Source: Xanthomonas sp. NCPPB 1128 | GTDB lineage: Bacteria; Pseudomonadota; Gammaproteobacteria; Xanthomonadales; Xanthomonadaceae | NCBI RefSeq assembly: GCF_001043115.1 | Contig: NZ_LFME01000002.1 | Coordinates: 62,001-126,000 of the forward strand | Length of the DNA: 64,000 nucleotides | Direction: 5' to 3' | In this document: positions 1 through 9,300 of the stretch, one piece after another | Position numbering within the stretch: the first letter of the stretch is position 1 | Layout: each line of letters starts with the position of its first letter | Notes under the pieces: model-generated | What the model was told of the DNA's origin: nothing | The model's input: the letters and a program-made list of their open reading frames with translations, nothing else | Databases searched by the model: none | Translations under genes and position numbers: made by a program

Positions 1-3
1 CAA

Positions 4-855
4 ATGCGCCACGACTACATCCTGACCCTGTCCTGCCCGGACCGTACCGGCATCGTCTTCCGCGTCAGCGGCCTGCTGTTCGAGCACGGCTGCAACATCC
101 TCGATGCGCAGCAGTTCGGCGACGAGGAAAGCGGCCGCTTCTTCCTGCGCGTGCACTTCGACGTACCCGCCGACGGCGTCGTCGCCGCAGTGAAGCTGCA
201 ATTGGAGCCCCTGGCTGCCGACTACGCGATGGACTGGCAACTGCACGATGCGCGCCGTCGCGCGCGCCTGCTGGTGCTGGTCAGCAAGCAGGGCCACTGC
301 CTCAACGACCTGCTGTTCCGCGCGCACAGCCGCCAGTTGCGGGTGGACATCGCCGCGGTGGCCTCCAACCACTCCGATTTCGCCGCGCTGGCCGGCTCCT
401 ACGGCGTGCCGTTCCATCACCTGCCGGTGAGCGCCGCCAATCGCGACGAACAGGAAGCGCAGCTGCTGGCGCTGGTCGAACGCGAGCGCATCGACCTGGT
501 GGTGCTGGCCCGCTACATGCAGATCCTCTCGCCCACCCTGTGTGCGGCACTGGCCGGGCGCGCGATCAACATCCACCACAGCTTCCTGCCCAGCTTCAAG
601 GGTGCGCAGCCGTACCACCAGGCGCACGCGCGCGGGGTCAAGATCATCGGCGCCACCGCGCATTACGTCACAGGCGACCTGGACGAAGGCCCGATCATCG
701 AGCAGGACGTGGCCCGCGTGGACCACGCCATGACCCCGCGCGAACTGGTGCGCCTGGGCAGCGACACCGAATCGCAGGTGCTGGCCCGCGCCGTGCGCCG
801 CCACGTCGAGCATCGCATCCTGTTGAACGGGCATCGCACTGTGGTGTTTCGGTGA
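4..855 (+). CDS. purU: formyltetrahydrofolate deformylase
   Basis: This 283-aa protein hydrolyses 10-formyl-THF to formate and THF in the cytoplasm, supplying formate for purine synthesis and balancing one-carbon pools. Residues about 5-80 form an ACT-type regulatory domain (DRTGIVFRVSGLLFE). The rest is a formyltransferase fold with the NIHHSFLPSFKGA segment and a downstream GDLDEGPII segment that carry the family's catalytic Asn, His and Asp. Length matches the family (about 280 aa), so the ATG at base 4 is credible and the gene looks complete. It stands alone; the next gene is on the other strand. Confidence 0.95.
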   Translation: MRHDYILTLSCPDRTGIVFRVSGLLFEHGCNILDAQQFGDEESGRFFLRVHFDVPADGVVAAVKLQLEPLAADYAMDWQLHDARRRARLLVLVSKQGHCLNDLLFRAHSRQLRVDIAAVASNHSDFAALAGSYGVPFHHLPVSAANRDEQEAQLLALVERERIDLVVLARYMQILSPTLCAALAGRAINIHHSFLPSFKGAQPYHQAHARGVKIIGATAHYVTGDLDEGPIIEQDVARVDHAMTPRELVRLGSDTESQVLARAVRRHVEHRILLNGHRTVVFR

Positions 856-858
856 GGC

Positions 859-1039
859 GGGGAATGGGGAATGGGGAATGGGGAATGGCAAAATCAACAG
901 CGGGGCCCTGGCTCCGCATGTTGCCGATTCGCAGTTCGAAGTGAAGCTGGGAACGCGGAAGCTGAGTAGGGAAGAGACAAATCAGCGGCGCAACTCTGCT
1001 TCCGCTCTACCTATTCCCCATTCCCGATTCCCCACTCCC
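859..1039. repeat. intergenic inverted GGGGAAT repeats
   Basis: Between purU and the response regulator there are four perfect GGGGAAT units (859-886). A degenerate inverted set of ATTCCCC/ATTCCCG units lies at 1013-1039. The two arms could fold into a long hairpin between convergent transcripts. A similar ATCCCCAATCCCG stretch occurs near 9243. Such repeats are common between genes in xanthomonads. No ORF is supported here. Confidence 0.7.
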
Positions 1040-1045
1040 GGCAAT

Positions 1046-1729
1046 TCACGGCTCAAAGCGATACCCGGCGCCATACACCGACCGCACCCAGTCCTCGACG
1101 CCGACGTCGGCGAGCTTGCGGCGCAGATTCTTGACGTGGCTGTCGACGGTGCGGTCGGTGACGATGCGGTGGTCGACGTAGAGACGGTCCATCAGTTGTT
1201 CGCGCGAGTAAACGCGCCCCGGTGCGGCGGCGAGGGTGCGCAGCAGGCGGAACTCGACCTGGGTCAGTTCCAGGTCGCGGCCGTGTACGCTGGCGCGGCA
1301 GGCGTCCTCGTCGATCCGCAGGCCCGGCGCCGGCGCGCCCTTGGGATCGTGGCGATGGCGGCGCAGCACCGCCTGCACCCGCGCCACCACCTCGCGCGGA
1401 CTGAACGGCTTGCAGATGTAGTCGTCGGCGCCGATCTCCAGGCCCAGCAGGCGGTCGATCTCCTCCACGCGCGCGGTGACCATGATCACCGGCACCGCGC
1501 TTTCCCTGCGCAGGTCGCGGCAGATTTCCAGCCCGTCGCGGTTGGGCAGCATCAGGTCCAGCAGCACCAGGTCCGGCTTCTGCGCGCGGAACGCGCCCAG
1601 CGCCTGCGCGCCATCGGCGATCCAGTCGTGCGAATAGCCGGCGGCGTGCAGGTACTCGCGCATCACCGCGGCCAGGCGCGGTTCGTCCTCGACGATCAGC
1701 ACGTGCCCGATCGGGTCCAGGCCGCTCAT
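1046..1729 (-). CDS. OmpR/PhoB-family response regulator (BaeR-like)
   Basis: This 227-aa cytoplasmic transcription factor has a receiver domain (residues about 9-120; acidic pocket VEDE, phospho-acceptor Asp in LVLLDLMLP, conserved Lys in YICKPFSP). A C-terminal winged-helix domain follows (ELTQVEFRLLRTL, SHVKNLRRKL, GAGYRFEP). The start overlaps the stop of the upstream kinase gene by 4 bp (ATGA), so the pair is co-transcribed and translationally coupled. The pair is divergent from an RND efflux operon, which it probably regulates, as BaeSR-type and Sme-type systems do. That target is inferred from position only. Confidence 0.92.
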   Translation of the reverse strand: MSGLDPIGHVLIVEDEPRLAAVMREYLHAAGYSHDWIADGAQALGAFRAQKPDLVLLDLMLPNRDGLEICRDLRRESAVPVIMVTARVEEIDRLLGLEIGADDYICKPFSPREVVARVQAVLRRHRHDPKGAPAPGLRIDEDACRASVHGRDLELTQVEFRLLRTLAAAPGRVYSREQLMDRLYVDHRIVTDRTVDSHVKNLRRKLADVGVEDWVRSVYGAGYRFEP

Positions 1730-3105
1730 GCCGCCTGCGCCGGCAGACGCAACACCACGCGCAATCCGCCGAGTGCGGAGGCCTCGGCGTCGATCGCACC
1801 ACCATGGGCCTCGGCGATGTTGCGGCAAATCGCCAGGCCCAGGCCGCTGCCGCCGCTGGCGCGATTGCGCGAGGCCTCGGCACGGTAGAAGCGCTCGAAC
1901 AGGCGGGCGCGCTTGTCCGCCGCCACGCCCGGTGCGCTGTCCTCCACCACCAGTTCCAGCATCGCGTCGCGGCGCATGCAGCGCACCTGCACCGTGCCGC
2001 CGGCGTCGGTGTAGCGCAGCGTGTTCTCCAGCAGGTTGCCGAGCAGTTGCTGCAGGCGGCGCTCGTCGCCGTCCACCTGCAGTGGGCCGGTGTCGATCTG
2101 CACCTGCACCTGCAGGTGCGCGGCAACGAAGCGCGCGCGCATGCCGTCCAGGACCGTGGACAGGATCACCGCCAGGTCGACCGGCGCGCGTCGGTAGGCG
2201 AGCGCGCCGACATCGGTCAGCGACACGTCGTACAGATCCTCGATCAACTTGCCGAGCTGGCCGATCTGCTGGTGCAGCGAACCCAGCGAGTCCGGCGTCA
2301 TTGGCCGGATGCCGTCCTGCAGCGCTTCCAGTTCGGCGCGCAGCACCGCCAGCGGCGTGCGCAACTCGTGCGAGATGTCGGCCATGAAGTCGCGCCGCGC
2401 GCGTTCGTTGTGCTCCAGCGCCTGCGCCAGCAGGTTGAAGTCGCGCGCCAGCTGGCCGAGTTCGTCGCGCGCACTGGCGTCGATGCGGGTGGCGTAGTCG
2501 CCGGCGGCCAGGCGGTGAGTGGCGCCGGTGAGGCCACGCATGCGCCGCAGCAAGGCGCGCGACAGCAGCCAGCCGAGCAGTGCGGCGACCACCAGCGAGG
2601 CGCTGCCGATCATCCACCATGCGTGTTGCTGCGCCGCGTAGAAGCGTGCGTCTGCCGCCGCCAGCGCTTTCTGGAATGGCAGCATCGCCATCCAGCCGAC
2701 GGTACGGCCGCCGACCACCACCGGGCGCAGGATGTCGTCCCGACCGACATCGGGATTGCCGATCACCGGTCTGTAGTCCTGGTCGAGCAGCGCGAAGCGA
2801 AACACCGCGCCGGTCTGGTCGGAAATCGGAGGTGCCCTGGGCGGCGTACCGGGGCCATGCTCCGGGCGCATCAGCACGAACCACACATCGGGATTGTCGC
2901 GCACGAAGTCCCAGTTGCCGTGCCGGGCATACTCGGCCCTGACCCGCGGCAAGGTCTCCAGCATGCGCTCCACGCCTTGTTGGTTGAGGTAGTCCAGGAA
3001 CTGGCGTTTGACGAAGGCCTGCACGGCCAGGCCGTTGATCAGCAGCACCGTCACGCATGCGGCAAGGATGGCGAGGAACAGCTTGGCGGTGAGGCCCAGT
3101 TTCAT
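1726..3105 (-). CDS. sensor histidine kinase (BaeS-like)
   Basis: This 459-aa inner-membrane kinase has an N-terminal transmembrane helix (about 10-30), a periplasmic sensor domain, a second helix near 165-190, a HAMP linker, a dimerisation box with the phospho-acceptor His (FMADISHELRTPLAVL) and an ATPase domain with N, G1 and G2 boxes (LLENTLRYTD, DSAPGV, GGSGLGLAI). It is the first gene of a two-gene operon with the response regulator. The 160-bp gap to the divergent efflux operon must hold promoters for both directions. Envelope stress or a drug is the likely signal by family analogy. Confidence 0.92.
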   Translation of the reverse strand: MKLGLTAKLFLAILAACVTVLLINGLAVQAFVKRQFLDYLNQQGVERMLETLPRVRAEYARHGNWDFVRDNPDVWFVLMRPEHGPGTPPRAPPISDQTGAVFRFALLDQDYRPVIGNPDVGRDDILRPVVVGGRTVGWMAMLPFQKALAAADARFYAAQQHAWWMIGSASLVVAALLGWLLSRALLRRMRGLTGATHRLAAGDYATRIDASARDELGQLARDFNLLAQALEHNERARRDFMADISHELRTPLAVLRAELEALQDGIRPMTPDSLGSLHQQIGQLGKLIEDLYDVSLTDVGALAYRRAPVDLAVILSTVLDGMRARFVAAHLQVQVQIDTGPLQVDGDERRLQQLLGNLLENTLRYTDAGGTVQVRCMRRDAMLELVVEDSAPGVAADKRARLFERFYRAEASRNRASGGSGLGLAICRNIAEAHGGAIDAEASALGGLRVVLRLPAQAA

Positions 3106-3265
3106 CGGAGAGGCAAGGCGCGTTGCGGGAACGACAGATGCTGCGTATTAGCTGCGTCGCGGCAGGGGAAAGCAAGCGAATCCACGCCGTCGTCGGCAAT
3201 CTCCAAATTTGCTGCACATTCGCGCCCTAGCGTGGCCACCTTCGGAAATCCCGTGAGTTCGCCGC

Positions 3266-4462
3266 ATGCTGCCCGTCGTCCGCCGTTTCTCCATGTCGCC
3301 CTCGCGCTGGCTGCTGCTCGCCGTCGTTTTCACGGGCGTAGCCGCGTGTTCCTCCAAGCCGCCGCCGCAGATGCCGCAGACGCAGGTCGGCGTGCAGACG
3401 GTGAAGGTGCAACGCCTGGCGCTCGACCAGACCCTGTCCGGCCGGACCGTGGCCTACATGAGCTCGGAGGTGCGTCCGCAGGTCGGCGGCATCCTGCGCA
3501 AACGGCTGTTCGCCGAAGGCCAGGACGTCCACGCCGGGCAAGTGCTGTACGAGATCGATCCGGCCAGCTACCAGGCCGCGTACGACACTGCCAAGGGCGA
3601 CCTGGCGCAGGCCGAGGCCGCGGTGCTGTCGGCCAGGCCCAAGGCGCAGCGCTACCAGACCCTGGTCGGTCTGGATGCGGTCAGCAAGCAGGACGGCGAC
3701 GATGCGCTGGCCACGCTGCGCGCGAACGAGGCGGCGGTGGTCGCGGCCAAGGCCGCCTTGCAGACCGCGCGCATCAATCTGGACTACACCCGTATCACCG
3801 CGCCGATCTCCGGCCGCATCGGCACCTCCAGCTACACGCCAGGCGCGCTGGTCAGCGCCGGCCAGAGCGAGGTGCTGGCCACCATCAACCAGCTCGACCC
3901 GATGTACGTGGACGTGACCCAGTCCAGCGCACAGCTGCTGCAGTTGCGCCGCCAGCTCGACGCCGGCCAGCTCAAGGCGGTGGATGGCAAGGCCGAGGTG
4001 ACGCTGCAGCTGGAGGACGGCAGCACCTATGCGCGCAGCGGCACGCTGGAGGTGGTGGATGCCGCGGTCGATACCGCCACCGGCACGGTCAAGCTGCGTG
4101 CGGTGGTGCCCAATCCCGATCGTCTGCTGCTGCCGGGCATGTACGTCAAGGCGGTGCTGCCGATGGCGGTGGACGAGCAGGCCATCCTGGTGCCGCAGCA
4201 GGCGATCAGCCGCAACAGCAAGGGCGAGGCGGTGGCGATGGTGGTCGGCCGCGACAACAAGGTCGCCCAGCGCGTGCTGACCACCGGCGATGCGATCGGC
4301 GACAAGTGGGTGGTGCGCGACGGACTGAAGGCCGGCGACCGGGTCATCGTGCAGGGCCTGCAGAAAGTGTCGGTCGGCGCCGAGGTCAAGGCGGTGGAAG
4401 TGACCGAGGCCGCCGCGGCCGGCAACGCCGCCACCACCGCACCGGCGCCCAAGGCCGACTGA
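3266..4462 (+). CDS. RND efflux periplasmic adaptor (AcrA/MexA family)
   Basis: This 398-aa membrane-fusion protein links the inner-membrane pump to the outer-membrane channel. It has a signal peptide ending in a lipobox (FTGVAAC), so it is probably a lipoprotein anchored in the inner membrane. A biotinyl-lipoyl-like half follows (VRPQVGGILRKRLFAEGQDV), then an alpha-hairpin rich in Ala and Gln, the second lipoyl half (ITAPISGRIGTSS) and beta-barrel and membrane-proximal domains. An alternative start is the internal ATG at 3293, which gives a more typical signal sequence. It is first in a three-gene operon with 9 bp to the pump gene. Confidence 0.93.
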   Translation: MLPVVRRFSMSPSRWLLLAVVFTGVAACSSKPPPQMPQTQVGVQTVKVQRLALDQTLSGRTVAYMSSEVRPQVGGILRKRLFAEGQDVHAGQVLYEIDPASYQAAYDTAKGDLAQAEAAVLSARPKAQRYQTLVGLDAVSKQDGDDALATLRANEAAVVAAKAALQTARINLDYTRITAPISGRIGTSSYTPGALVSAGQSEVLATINQLDPMYVDVTQSSAQLLQLRRQLDAGQLKAVDGKAEVTLQLEDGSTYARSGTLEVVDAAVDTATGTVKLRAVVPNPDRLLLPGMYVKAVLPMAVDEQAILVPQQAISRNSKGEAVAMVVGRDNKVAQRVLTTGDAIGDKWVVRDGLKAGDRVIVQGLQKVSVGAEVKAVEVTEAAAAGNAATTAPAPKAD

Positions 4463-4471
4463 GGAACCGCC

Positions 4472-7400
4472 ATGGCCCGTTTCTTCATCGACCGTCCCAT
4501 CTTCGCCTGGGTCATCGCGATCGTGATCACCCTGGCCGGCGCGCTCTCGATCCTGTCGCTGCCGCTGGAGCAGTACCCCAACATCGCCCCGCCGTCGATC
4601 AACGTCAGCGCCACCTACACCGGCGCCTCGGCGGAGACCGTGCAGAACTCGGTGACGCAGATCCTCGAGCAGCAGATGACCGGCCTGGACCATCTGCTGT
4701 ACATGTCCTCCAGCAGCAGTTCCGCCGGCACCGCCTCGATCACCCTGACCTTCGACTCCGGCACCGACCCTGATACCGCCCAGGTGCAGGTGCAGAACAA
4801 GGTCTCGCAAGGCGAGGCGATGCTGCCGGAGGCGGTGCAGAGCAATGGCGTGACCGTCACCAAGTCCATGGGCAGCAGCATGTTCATGGTGCTGGCCTTC
4901 ACCTCCGAAGACGGCAGCATGGACAGCACCGACATCGGCGACTACATGGTGTCCACGTTGCAGGACCCGATCAGCCGGCTCAACGGCGTCGGCGGCGTCA
5001 ACGTGTTCGGCTCCGAGTACTCGATGCGGGTGTGGCTGGATCCGGAGAAACTGCGCACCTACGCGCTGATGCCATCGGACGTGAGCAGTGCGATCTCGGC
5101 GCAGAACGCCGACGTCTCCTCCGGCGCGCTGGGCGCGTTGCCGGCAGTGCAGGGCCAGCAACTCAACGCCACGGTCACCTCGCGCAGCAAGCTCAGGACC
5201 CCAGCGCAGTTCGAGGCGATCGTGCTGAAGTCGCAGCCCGGTGGCGCCACCGTGTACCTGCGCGACGTGGCGCGGGTCGAGCTGGGCTCCAAGTCCTACG
5301 CGTCCAGTTCCAAGTACAACGGCAAGGCCGCCTCGGGCATGGGCCTGGAACTGGCGACCGGCGCCAACGCGCTGGATGCGGCCAAGGCGGTGGAAGCCAA
5401 GCTCAAGCAACTCAAGCCGTATTTCCCCACCGGGCTGAAGTACGAGATCGCCTACGACACCACGCCGTTCGTGCGCATTTCCATCGAGGAGGTGGTCAAG
5501 ACCCTGCTCGAGGCGATCGTGCTGGTAGTGCTGGTGATGTACCTGTTCCTGCAGAACTGGCGCGCCACTCTGGTGCCGGTGATCGCGGTGCCGGTGGTGC
5601 TGCTGGGCACGTTCGGCGTGCTGGCCCTGCTCGGCTATTCGATCAACACACTGACCATGTTCGCGATGGTGCTGGCGATCGGCTTGCTGGTCGACGACGC
5701 CATCGTGGTGGTGGAGAACGTCGAGCGCCTGATGAGCGAGGAAGGCATGTCGCCGCGGCAGGCGACCTACACCTCGATGGGGCAGATTTCCGGCGCGCTG
5801 GTCGGCATCGCCCTGGTGTTGACCGCGGTGTTCCTGCCGATGGCGTTCTTCGGCGGCGCCACCGGCGAAATCTACCGGCAATTTTCGGTGACCATCGCCG
5901 CGGCGATGCTGCTGTCGCTGCTGGTGGCGTTGACCCTGAGCCCGGCGCTGTGTGCCAGCCTGCTCAAGCCGATCGCGCAAGGTGGGCACGTGTCGCGCAA
6001 GGGCCCACTCGGACGCTTCTTCGGCTGGTTCAATGCCCGTTTCGACCGGGGCGCCGACGGCTACGGCCGCGGCGTGGGCAAGCTGATCGGCCACCGCAAG
6101 CTTGGCGGCTTGGTCTATCTGGTGCTGCTCGCGGTGATGGCGCTGCTGTTCTGGCGCCTGCCCAGTTCGTTCCTGCCCGACGAGGACCAGGGCATGCTGA
6201 TGGTGATGTTCACCACGCCGGCCGGCGCCACCCAGCAACGCACTCAGCAGTCGATCGACCGGGCGTCCGACTTCATCCTCAAGCAGCCGGAGGTGGCCGG
6301 GATGATGACCATCACCGGCTTCAGCTTCGCCGGCAGCAGCCAGAACTCGGGCATGGGCTTCATCAAGCTCAAGGATTGGGCCGAGCGCGACGCCTCCGCA
6401 CAGGAGATCGCCAATCGCATCACCGGCGCGATGATGGGCACGTTGCCGGATGCGCAGGTGTTCGCGCTGTCGCCGCCGGCGATCAACGGCCTGGGCACCA
6501 CCTCTGGCTTCACCCTGGAGCTGCAGGACGTCGCCGGCAAGGGTCACGATGCGCTGGTCACCGCGCGGCAACAGCTGCTGCAGCTGGCCAATGCCGACAA
6601 GGACCTGAGCGCGGTGCGCTTCAACGGATTGGAAGACGCACCGACCTACCGCGTGCAGATCGACGATGCCAAGGCCGGCGCGCTGGGTCTGAGCGCTTCG
6701 GACATCAATGCCACGCTGGCCACGGTGATGGGCGGCAGCTACGTCAACGACTTCCTCAACAACAACCGGGTCAAGCGCGTCTATGTGCAGGGCGAGCCGG
6801 CCGCTCGCATGCTGCCCGCCGACATTGGCCGCTGGTACGTGCGCAACAGCAGCGCGGAGATGGTGCCGTTCTCGGCGTTCTCCAGCAGTCAGTGGGCGTA
6901 TGCGCCGCAGGTGCTGAGCCGCTTCAACGGCGTGGAGTCTATGGAGATCACCGGCAGTGCCGCCAGCGGCATCAGTTCCGGCGAGGCGATGAATGGCATT
7001 GCCGCGCTGGTAGGCAAAATCGGCAAGGATGTCGGCTACGCCTGGTCGGGCATGTCCTACCAGGAGCAGGCCGCCGGCGCGCAGACCTGGATGCTGTACG
7101 CAGTGTCGCTGGTGTTCGTGTTCCTGTGCCTGGCGGCGTTGTACGAGAGCTGGTCGATCCCGATCTCGGTGATGCTGGCGGTGCCGGTGGGCATCGTCGG
7201 CGCATTGCTGGCGACCTGGCTGCGCGGACTGTCCAACGACATCTACTTCCAGGTCGGCCTGCTGGCGACGATGGGCCTGGCGGCCAAGAACGGCATCCTG
7301 ATCGTGGAGTTCGCCAAGGAACTGGAAGAGAAGGGCCAGCCACTGCTCGAAGCGACCCTGCATGCCGCGCGCCTGCGCCTGCGCCCGATCCTGATGACCT

Positions 7401-7618
7401 CGCTGGCGTTCATGCTCGGCGTGCTGCCGATGGTGGTCAGCAGCGGCGCCGGCTCCGGCGGCCGCCACGCGCTGGGCACGGGCGTGCTGGGCGGAACGCT
7501 GGTCTCGACCGCACTCGGCATCTTCTTCGTACCGCTGTTCTACGTGATCGTGCGCAGCCTGTTCCCCGGCAGGCGCGTCGAACCGGAACCGCTGCGCACC
7601 GAGGAGGCAATGCCGTGA
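4472..7618 (+). CDS. RND multidrug efflux pump (AcrB/MexB family, HAE1)
   Basis: This 1048-aa inner-membrane proton-drug antiporter has the normal family length. It starts with MARFFIDRPIFAWVI and has twelve predicted transmembrane segments in two groups flanking two large periplasmic porter/docking loops. The proton-relay pair of Asp is visible in LLVDDAIVVVENVER, with the matching Lys segment in GLAAKNGILIVEFAKE. It exports hydrophobic drugs, dyes or detergents as a trimer with its neighbours. It ends at the stop that overlaps the channel gene start (GTGA). Confidence 0.95.
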   Translation: MARFFIDRPIFAWVIAIVITLAGALSILSLPLEQYPNIAPPSINVSATYTGASAETVQNSVTQILEQQMTGLDHLLYMSSSSSSAGTASITLTFDSGTDPDTAQVQVQNKVSQGEAMLPEAVQSNGVTVTKSMGSSMFMVLAFTSEDGSMDSTDIGDYMVSTLQDPISRLNGVGGVNVFGSEYSMRVWLDPEKLRTYALMPSDVSSAISAQNADVSSGALGALPAVQGQQLNATVTSRSKLRTPAQFEAIVLKSQPGGATVYLRDVARVELGSKSYASSSKYNGKAASGMGLELATGANALDAAKAVEAKLKQLKPYFPTGLKYEIAYDTTPFVRISIEEVVKTLLEAIVLVVLVMYLFLQNWRATLVPVIAVPVVLLGTFGVLALLGYSINTLTMFAMVLAIGLLVDDAIVVVENVERLMSEEGMSPRQATYTSMGQISGALVGIALVLTAVFLPMAFFGGATGEIYRQFSVTIAAAMLLSLLVALTLSPALCASLLKPIAQGGHVSRKGPLGRFFGWFNARFDRGADGYGRGVGKLIGHRKLGGLVYLVLLAVMALLFWRLPSSFLPDEDQGMLMVMFTTPAGATQQRTQQSIDRASDFILKQPEVAGMMTITGFSFAGSSQNSGMGFIKLKDWAERDASAQEIANRITGAMMGTLPDAQVFALSPPAINGLGTTSGFTLELQDVAGKGHDALVTARQQLLQLANADKDLSAVRFNGLEDAPTYRVQIDDAKAGALGLSASDINATLATVMGGSYVNDFLNNNRVKRVYVQGEPAARMLPADIGRWYVRNSSAEMVPFSAFSSSQWAYAPQVLSRFNGVESMEITGSAASGISSGEAMNGIAALVGKIGKDVGYAWSGMSYQEQAAGAQTWMLYAVSLVFVFLCLAALYESWSIPISVMLAVPVGIVGALLATWLRGLSNDIYFQVGLLATMGLAAKNGILIVEFAKELEEKGQPLLEATLHAARLRLRPILMTSLAFMLGVLPMVVSSGAGSGGRHALGTGVLGGTLVSTALGIFFVPLFYVIVRSLFPGRRVEPEPLRTEEAMP

Positions 7619-9069
7619 TCCGTTCGTTCCTGCGCCGTAGCGCGCTGGCTGCGGCCTGCGCCGGTGTGCTCGCCGGCTGCGCGAGCCTGGCGCCGAGCTA
7701 CGCGCGTCCCGACGCGCCGGTGCCGGCGACATTCGCCGACAGCGGCAGCGGCGACGCTGGCGACGGCGCCAGCATCGCGACCCTGGACTGGCGCCAGGTG
7801 TTCCTCGATCCGCGCCTGCAGCAGGTGATCGCGCAGGCGCTGGACAACAACCGCGACCTGCGCGTGGCCGTGCTCAACATCGACAAGGCGCGCGCGCAAT
7901 ACCGCATCCAGCGTGCCAACCTGTTCCCGTCGGTGAGCGTGAGCGGCAGCCAGAGCGCCGCGCGCAGCAGTGCGTCCACCAGCGCCAGCGGGCGCTCGGA
8001 GGTGGCGCGCACGTATGCGGCCGACGTCGGCATCAGCAGTTGGGAACTGGACCTGTTCGGACGCATCCGCAGCCTCAAGGACGAAGTCCTGGAAAGCTAT
8101 CTGGCCACCGCACAGACCCAGCGCAGTACGCGCCTGAGCCTGGTCGCCGAGGTCGCGGCCGACTGGCTGGCCGTGGCCGCCGACCAGCAGCGCCTGGCGT
8201 TGGCGCAGCAGACCCTGGACAGCCAGCGGCGGACCCTGGTACTGACCGAGGCGCGGCATCGCGAAGGTATCGCCTCCGGGCTGGACCTGGCGCAGGTGCA
8301 GACCAGCGTGGAGAGCGCACGTGCCGACGTGGCCAGCTACATCACGCAACTGACCACTGCGCGCAATGCCCTGGACCTGGTGGTCGGCGCACCGGTGGCG
8401 GCCGATGCCCTGCCGCAGGCCGACGCGCTGGAAGGCGGCGTGGCGCTGGCGTCGCTGCCGGCGCCGCTGGAATCGCGCGTGTTGTTGCAGCGCCCGGACG
8501 TGCTCTACGCCGAGCACACGCTGAAATCGGCCAACGCCGACATCGGCGCGGCCCGCGCGGCGTTCTTCCCGACCATCTCGCTGACCGCCTCCAGTGGGCG
8601 CAGCAGCAGCGCCCTGTCCAGCCTGTTCGATGCCGGCAACCGCACCTGGTCGTTCGTGCCCAGCATCAGCGTGCCGATCTTCCGCGCCGGTGCGCTCAAG
8701 GCCGAACTGGACGTGGCCCGGATCACCCGCGACGTCAACGTCGCCACCTACGAGAAGGCCATCCAGAGCGCCTTCAGCGAAGTGGCCGATGCGCTGGCCA
8801 CGCGCGCGCAACTGGACGAACGCATGGACGCGCAGCGCGCCCTGGTCGCGGTCACCCAGCGCAGTTATGACCTGGCCGAGGCCCGCTATCGCAATGGCGT
8901 GGACAGCTATCTGGATACCCTGGACTCACAGCGTTCGCTGTACTCGGCGCAGCAGAACCTGATCACGCTGCGGCTGACCGAGGCCGGCAACCGCGTCACC
9001 CTGTACAAGGTGCTCGGCGGCGGTGCAGATGCGCAGAGCGGCGAGTCTGTGGCGGATGCGGCGCGTTAG
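7615..9069 (+). CDS. outer-membrane efflux channel (OprM/NodT family)
   Basis: This 484-aa TolC-like lipoprotein channel begins at GTG 7615, overlapping the pump stop by 4 bp, which fixes the start. The signal peptide ends in LAGCAS (lipobox). Two outer-membrane efflux repeats follow, with typical motifs such as LDWRQVFLDPRLQQVI, SSWELDLFGR and LLQRPDVLYAEH. It completes the tripartite pump, so the operon needs no channel from elsewhere. The gene ends just before a large inverted repeat that may stop transcription. Confidence 0.93.
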   Translation: MIRSFLRRSALAAACAGVLAGCASLAPSYARPDAPVPATFADSGSGDAGDGASIATLDWRQVFLDPRLQQVIAQALDNNRDLRVAVLNIDKARAQYRIQRANLFPSVSVSGSQSAARSSASTSASGRSEVARTYAADVGISSWELDLFGRIRSLKDEVLESYLATAQTQRSTRLSLVAEVAADWLAVAADQQRLALAQQTLDSQRRTLVLTEARHREGIASGLDLAQVQTSVESARADVASYITQLTTARNALDLVVGAPVAADALPQADALEGGVALASLPAPLESRVLLQRPDVLYAEHTLKSANADIGAARAAFFPTISLTASSGRSSSALSSLFDAGNRTWSFVPSISVPIFRAGALKAELDVARITRDVNVATYEKAIQSAFSEVADALATRAQLDERMDAQRALVAVTQRSYDLAEARYRNGVDSYLDTLDSQRSLYSAQQNLITLRLTEAGNRVTLYKVLGGGADAQSGESVADAAR

Positions 9070-9086
9070 TGCATTCCTGCATGACG

Positions 9087-9151
9087 GTAGGAGCGGCTTC
9101 AGCCGCGACACGCATTGTCGTAACGCGTGTCGCGGCTGAAGCCGCTCCTAC
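9087..9151. repeat. 27-bp perfect inverted repeat (xanthomonad intergenic repeat)
   Basis: The left arm is 9087-9113 (GTAGGAGCGGCTTCAGCCGC, continuing to CGACACGC). The right arm at 9125-9151 is its exact reverse complement, with an 11-base loop. This sequence family is dispersed in intergenic regions of Xanthomonas and Stenotrophomonas. It lies 17 bp after the efflux-channel stop and could act as a transcript-end hairpin or protect mRNA 3' ends. The rest of 9070-9300 holds no gene that I can support. Confidence 0.8.
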
Positions 9152-9300
9152 AACAAACGCATTCCGATAAAAACTGTACCGGCGTCGGCGCTTGGTCAGA
9201 TTGGCGCTGCACCAGGCAATTGCCAGGACAGCGCCTTGACCAATCCCCAATCCCGATTCCCCGGCTTTTCAGCAGCCGAATGGCTGATCATCCCCGCCCC

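Noticed and set aside
3227..7732. Long minus-strand open frame of about 1500 codons across the efflux operon
   Set aside because: Rich in His, Gln, Arg and Ala with no domain; a shadow of high-GC coding on the plus strand.
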